Shown: positions 6,844 through 9,861 of the stretch, one piece after another
Position numbering within the stretch: position 1 is the first letter of the stretch
How the letters are laid out: each line of letters begins with the position of its first letter
Assembly (NCBI GenBank): GCA_012837565.1
Contig: DUQY01000173.1
Span: 1-9,861 of the forward strand
Reading direction: 5' to 3'
DNA length: 9,861 nucleotides
From: Bacteroidales bacterium
GTDB lineage: Bacteria; Bacteroidota; Bacteroidia; Bacteroidales; P3
The notes under the pieces: generated by a model
Seen by the model: only the letters and a program-made list of their open reading frames with translations
What the model was told of the DNA's origin: nothing
Databases searched by the model: none
Program-made: the position numbers and the translations under genes

Positions 6844-8313
6844 ATGGAACAAATTATATTCTGGGTCTTCGTTTCCTACACTCTCGTTCTCTTTCTAATA
6901 ACCTACCTAACATCAAGAAAAGCAAATAATCAATCCTTTTATTCAGGAAATAAACGCTCCCCTTGGTTTGTTGTTGCCTACGGAATGATTGGAGCCTCAC
7001 TCTCTGGAGTAACTTTTATGAGTGTTCCAGGTTGGGTAAGCGAACGTTCATTTACCTATATGCTAACGGTATTTGGCTTCTTCCTTGGCTATATGGTTAT
7101 CGCCTTTGTCCTGATGCCAACCTATTATAAGCTCAACCTAACATCCATATACCAGTATTTAGAAACTCGTTTTGGTAAGTTTTCACATAAGACAGGCTCA
7201 TTCTTCTTCCTGCTTTCAAGAACTTTGGGGGCATCACTAAGAATGTTTATAGTTATAATTGTTCTTCAGAAATTTGTATTTTCTCATTGGGGAGTACCTT
7301 TCGAACTAACAGTCGTCCTCTTTTTACTTCTTATACTCCTTTTCACACTTAAGGGAGGAATAAAAACAATTATATGGACAGATACCCTTCAAACAACATT
7401 TATGCTAACTGCCTTGGTTATGTGTTTCGTTATGGTAGCTCAGGCAATGAACATGACAACAGGGCAGATGTTCTCTGTGATTTGGAAGAGTGACTATACC
7501 ACAATTTTTGTTACCGATTCTGCAAGTAGATTATGCTGGTGGAAACAAATACTTGGAGGAATGTTTATCTCCATTTCAATGACTGGGCTCGACCAAGAGA
7601 TGATGCAGAAGAACCTTAGCTGTAAGGATATTAAATCTGCTCAAAAGAATATGACAACTTTTAGCATAACCCTATTCTTTGTTAACTTCCTATTCCTACT
7701 TCTTGGTGCGGCACTATACATCTATGCAAATGCTATGGGTATTGATGCAAAAGGCGATAGTCTTTTCCCAACCATAGCAATTGATCACCTTGGACCTCTT
7801 GCAACAGTTGTATTTATAATAGGACTTATCTCAGCCCTTTTCCCTTCTGCCGATGGTGCCCTAACCTCACTTACTACTGCATTTTCCATAGACTTCCTTA
7901 ACTTAGAGAAAAGAGAAGACTACTCTGAAAAAAAGAAAACAAGAGTACGCCATATCGTCCACTCCCTTTTTGCAGTCTTATTTGTAGGAGTAATAATCTT
8001 CTACTACCACTTCGAAAACCAGCATCTAATTGATATACTCTACCAAGTAGCAGCCATAACCTATGGTCCATTACTAGGCTTATTTGCTTTTGGCTTACTA
8101 ACCAAAAGACAAGTGAAAGACAAGTTTGTTCCCATAATAGCAGTTCTCTCACCTTTGATTTGTTTTATCCTAAGTCTAAACTCAAAGGCTTGGTTTAATT
8201 ATAGCTTCGACTTTGAACTCTTAGTGCTTAACGGCCTCCTAACATTCTTAGGTCTACTTCTAATCAGCCATAAAGCCGAATTTAAAAACAGAAACGTTAC
8301 TTCCTTACTCTGA
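6844..8313 (+). CDS. Sodium:solute symporter (SSS family)
   Basis: A 489-residue inner-membrane protein with about 13 hydrophobic segments, the SSS norm. Secondary transporters of this LeuT-fold family use the Na+ gradient to import sugars, amino acids, carboxylates or vitamins; the solute here cannot be told. Visible landmarks are YGMIGASLSGVTFMSVPGW (46-64, broken helix 1), the signature GGIKTIIWTDTLQ (171-183), GLDQEMMQKNL (248-258), and helix-8 SADGALTSLTTAFSIDF (335-351), rich in Ser/Thr as expected of the sodium site. The start fits the first helix and an upstream -7 box. Codon use looks different from the neighbours: more CTA/CTC leucines and more C-ending codons, by eye. It is monocistronic, divergent from recR and convergent with nhaA across a 296-bp gap. 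Confidence 0.92.
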   Translation: MEQIIFWVFVSYTLVLFLITYLTSRKANNQSFYSGNKRSPWFVVAYGMIGASLSGVTFMSVPGWVSERSFTYMLTVFGFFLGYMVIAFVLMPTYYKLNLTSIYQYLETRFGKFSHKTGSFFFLLSRTLGASLRMFIVIIVLQKFVFSHWGVPFELTVVLFLLLILLFTLKGGIKTIIWTDTLQTTFMLTALVMCFVMVAQAMNMTTGQMFSVIWKSDYTTIFVTDSASRLCWWKQILGGMFISISMTGLDQEMMQKNLSCKDIKSAQKNMTTFSITLFFVNFLFLLLGAALYIYANAMGIDAKGDSLFPTIAIDHLGPLATVVFIIGLISALFPSADGALTSLTTAFSIDFLNLEKREDYSEKKKTRVRHIVHSLFAVLFVGVIIFYYHFENQHLIDILYQVAAITYGPLLGLFAFGLLTKRQVKDKFVPIIAVLSPLICFILSLNSKAWFNYSFDFELLVLNGLLTFLGLLLISHKAEFKNRNVTSLL

Positions 8314-8399
8314 ATATGCGACACCCAAAATCTATGTCAAAAGTTATAATAATCTTCTTTGGCGATTAATAGAAAATACAGTAAAAAGACTTGTCAAAA

Positions 8400-8537
8400 T
8401 CAGGAGTAGATATTTGTGAAAAAAGGCTTGATATAAATTAAAAAAGACGGGATATAAATTAAAAAAGGTGGGACATAAATTTGAAAAGACGGGGTCTTAA
8501 TGAAACGCCGTTTTAATTTCTTGAAACAGCGTTTCAT
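8400..8537 (-). CDS. Doubtful 45-codon ORF spanning most of the 21-bp array
   Basis: An ATG at 8537-8535 (minus strand) opens 45 codons ending TGA at 8402-8400. Because the array period is 21 bp, the product is built of 7-residue units: MKRCFKK, LKRRFIK, then TPSFQIY, VPPFLIY and IPSFLIY. The same frame stays open upstream through the remaining repeat units to a TAA at 8600-8598. No promoter, RBS or family supports it, and AT-rich repeats easily give open frames. I list it so that the openness is recorded, not as a confident gene. Confidence 0.15.
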   Translation of the reverse strand: MKRCFKKLKRRFIKTPSFQIYVPPFLIYIPSFLIYIKPFFTNIYS

Positions 8538-8586
8538 TTTTTTAAAACTGCGTTTCAGTAAATTGTTATAGCGTTTTAATTTTGTC
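8419..8586. repeat. Eight-unit 21-bp periodic tandem array of two repeat families
   Basis: Units start at 8419, 8440, 8461, 8482, 8503, 8524, 8545 and 8566, all in one 21-bp register. Family 1 (the first four) has the core AAAAAAGACGGGATATAAAT; units 2 and 3 are the closest to each other and unit 4 is the most diverged. Family 2 (the last four) has the core AAACNGCGTTTYA and is palindromic when the TG before it is included: TGAAAC-AGC-GTTTCA at 8522-8536 is a perfect 6-bp inverted repeat with a 3-base centre; the neighbours TGAAACGCCGTTTTA, TAAAACTGCGTTTCA and TGTTATAGCGTTTTA are imperfect copies. It fills over half of the 296-bp gap (8314-8609) between the convergent SSS and nhaA genes. The remainder, 8314-8418, is AT-rich with only a doubled TGTCAAAA (8335-8342, 8392-8399). 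There are no spacers, so it is not CRISPR. Function unknown. Confidence 0.85.
8522..8543 (+). terminator. Candidate weak intrinsic terminator within the array
   Basis: The perfect arms TGAAAC (8522-8527) and GTTTCA (8531-8536) around AGC are followed directly by seven T residues (8537-8543). On the plus strand this has the form of a factor-independent terminator for the SSS transcript, about 210 nt after its stop. The stem is only 6 bp with two GC pairs, so it is weak, and it may simply be a repeat unit. Confidence 0.3.
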
Positions 8587-8609
8587 TCTGATTTATTTTA
8601 GCAATTCTT

Positions 8610-9752
8610 TTAGTTGGGTTTTTTTCTTAAGCTTATTGAAAGCAAGACAAGGCTTATGATTGCGGCAGTAACTGAGGCAATAAGTATTGCTATTTTAGCA
8701 TTATTTTGTATTTCTGGCTGATTGAAAGCTAGTAGGGTTATGAAAATTGACATTGTAAAGCCAATTCCGCCTAAGAATCCAACAGATAGTATGTGTTTTA
8801 AATTGATGTTGCTTGGGAGTTTAAAGAATTTAGCCTTCACTCCAAACCAACTAAAAAGGAATATGCCAATAGGTTTCCCTAATAAAAGTCCAAGAATTAT
8901 ACCAATGCTATATGGCTGAGATATTATTTGACTAAAACTTCCATTTATTATTATTGCGGTATTGGCAAGTGCAAATATTGGAATAATGAAATAGAAAACT
9001 GGGATATGAAGGAAGTCTTCTAATATGGTTGAGCAAGAAAGGGTTTTTCTCCTACTAAAAGGTATTGTAAAAGCTAAGAGAACTCCTGCTATTGTTGGAT
9101 GAATGCCTGACTTATATATGAAATACCACATTATAATTCCACCTATAATATATGGTATTAGGTTACGTATTTTTTTGTAGTTTAGAAATAAAAGAATAAA
9201 GAATACCCCTAGTGCAATTAATATATTAGAAATTACTAAGTCGTTAGAATACATGATTGCAATAATTAGAATAGCTCCTAAATCATCGAAAATGGCAAGG
9301 GCAATAAGAAAGACTTTAAGCGAGGTTGGAACTCTTTTGCCAAGTAATGATAATATGCCAATTGCAAATGCTATATCGGTTGCCATAACTACTCCAAAGC
9401 CTGAGGAGAAACCTGAACCGTAATTGAAGAAAAGATAGAATAGTGCAGGCACAATCATTCCGCCTATTGCGGCAAAAAGAGGAAGAAGAGCATCCTTGAA
9501 TTTTGAAAGTTCACCAATATAAAGCTCTCTTTCAAGTTCAAGACCAATAAGTAGGAAGAATATACTCATTAAGACATCATTAATCCAGAAATGCAAATCT
9601 CTTCCAAATAAACTTGTATGCCAAAAGTCTATATAGGTGTTTCCAAATACCGAATTGGCTATAACTAGGGAAATGATGGTGGAAAAGATAAGTAAAGGAC
9701 CTGAAATCTTATTGCTGTGAAAAAAATAGTCTAGTAGGTTTTTTATGCTCAT
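8610..9752 (-). CDS. nhaA: Na+/H+ antiporter NhaA
   Basis: A 380-residue inner-membrane antiporter that exports Na+ (or Li+) in exchange for protons and supports pH and sodium homeostasis. It has about 12 transmembrane segments. Family landmarks are all present: FFLLIGLELERE (65-76), AAIGGMIVPAL (94-104), ATDIAFAIG with Asp126, FDDLGAI with the Asp156-Asp157 pair, GKPIGI with Lys293, and FLGGIGFTMSIFI (326-338). By alignment from memory these correspond to E. coli Asp133, Asp163/Asp164 and Lys300, so the ion-binding centre looks complete. Length is normal. It is separated from the preceding minus-strand gene by a strong terminator (9791-9830), so it should have its own promoter in 9753-9790, though I find no convincing TAnnTTTG there. 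A perfect palindrome sits directly at its start. Confidence 0.96.
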   Translation of the reverse strand: MSIKNLLDYFFHSNKISGPLLIFSTIISLVIANSVFGNTYIDFWHTSLFGRDLHFWINDVLMSIFFLLIGLELERELYIGELSKFKDALLPLFAAIGGMIVPALFYLFFNYGSGFSSGFGVVMATDIAFAIGILSLLGKRVPTSLKVFLIALAIFDDLGAILIIAIMYSNDLVISNILIALGVFFILLFLNYKKIRNLIPYIIGGIIMWYFIYKSGIHPTIAGVLLAFTIPFSRRKTLSCSTILEDFLHIPVFYFIIPIFALANTAIIINGSFSQIISQPYSIGIILGLLLGKPIGIFLFSWFGVKAKFFKLPSNINLKHILSVGFLGGIGFTMSIFITLLAFNQPEIQNNAKIAILIASVTAAIISLVLLSISLRKKPN

Positions 9753-9754
9753 TC

Positions 9755-9766
9755 TACGTTAACGTA
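9755..9766. promoter_or_regulatory. 12-bp perfect palindrome at the nhaA start, possible operator
   Basis: TACGTTAACGTA is its own reverse complement and ends 2 bp upstream of the nhaA ATG. Its position in the leader would suit a dimeric regulator blocking transcription or initiation. A single 12-bp palindrome can occur by chance, and no second copy is seen. Confidence 0.3.
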
Positions 9767-9790
9767 AATTATGGATCTTTGTTTTGTAAT

Positions 9791-9830
9791 GAATAAAAAA
9801 ACTCCAAGAGAATAAGGAAACTCTTGGAGT
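9791..9830 (-). terminator. Intrinsic terminator of the minus-strand gene to the right
   Basis: Perfect 10-bp inverted arms, ACTCCAAGAG (9801-9810) and CTCTTGGAGT (9821-9830), enclose a 10-nt loop. On the minus strand the stem is followed at once by a run of T (complement of A 9795-9801). This is a textbook factor-independent terminator for a gene entering from the right edge and ending within about 9831-9861. On the plus strand there is no T run after the stem, so it acts in one direction. Confidence 0.88.
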
Positions 9831-9861
9831 AGTTCAATCAACTTTTGGAGGTAGTAAAAGT

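Noticed and set aside
7898..8152. Open frame antisense to the SSS gene
   Set aside because: Low-complexity, Leu/Ser/Arg-rich shadow of a membrane-protein coding strand; no promoter or conserved motif.
8419..8586. CRISPR array
   Set aside because: The 21-bp units are directly adjacent with no unique spacers, units diverge strongly, and there are no cas genes nearby.
8419..8586. Plasmid-type iterons of a replication origin
   Set aside because: Period fits iterons, but there is no rep gene, no DnaA-box cluster was noticed, and the surrounding genes are chromosomal.
9753..9861. Minus-strand frame open from the right edge through the terminator into the nhaA leader
   Set aside because: Reading through a perfect 10-bp stem with a T run is unlikely; alternative frames give a stop just before the stem (TGA within about 9835-9840), which fits a gene ending before its terminator.

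Overview
This is a low-GC, tightly packed bacterial chromosome segment, most likely from a member of the Bacteroidota. The main reason is promoter architecture: most gene starts have the Bacteroidota -7 element TAnnTTTG a short distance upstream (best case TTTG, 20 bp, TACATTTG at 2068-2099), and the starts lack obvious Shine-Dalgarno sequences. Protein content agrees: a long acyloxyacyl hydrolase, several Usp proteins, and SSS and NhaA transporters. The genes are core or housekeeping types. I see no phage, transposon, CRISPR, tRNA or rRNA sequence.

Layout. 1-1425 (+): the 3' end of aspartate-semialdehyde dehydrogenase (asd), overlapped by a signal-peptide-bearing PagL/acyloxyacyl-hydrolase-like outer-membrane protein. 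1427-1891 (-): a single-domain universal stress protein with an intact ATP motif. 2127-2684 (+): a membrane-anchored GyrI-like protein whose order and motifs resemble the eukaryotic ER-phagy receptor TEX264. 2687-3839 (-): a DusB-type tRNA-dihydrouridine synthase behind a 48-residue membrane peptide. 3934-4407 (+): cytidine deaminase. 4397-6752 (-): probable cluster recR, SDR oxidoreductase, tandem Usp. 6844-8313 (+): SSS sodium:solute symporter. 8314-8609: the one long non-coding gap, holding an eight-unit 21-bp periodic array. 8610-9752 (-): NhaA Na+/H+ antiporter, with a 12-bp perfect palindrome at its start and a strong terminator of the preceding minus-strand gene just beyond.

How the parts relate. 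The genes mostly alternate strand, giving divergent promoter regions (1892-2126, 3840-3933, 6753-6843) and convergent 3' junctions. Three convergent junctions have +1, +2 and -11 bp of spacing, so they leave no room for terminators; the fourth (SSS/nhaA) has 296 bp and carries the repeat array. Loose functional themes are sodium and pH homeostasis (NhaA and SSS), stress response (two kinds of Usp), nucleotide and tRNA metabolism (Cdd, Dus) and envelope modification (PagL-like). I do not see one dedicated new system. The two most unusual items are the 21-bp array between SSS and nhaA and the bacterial TEX264-like protein.
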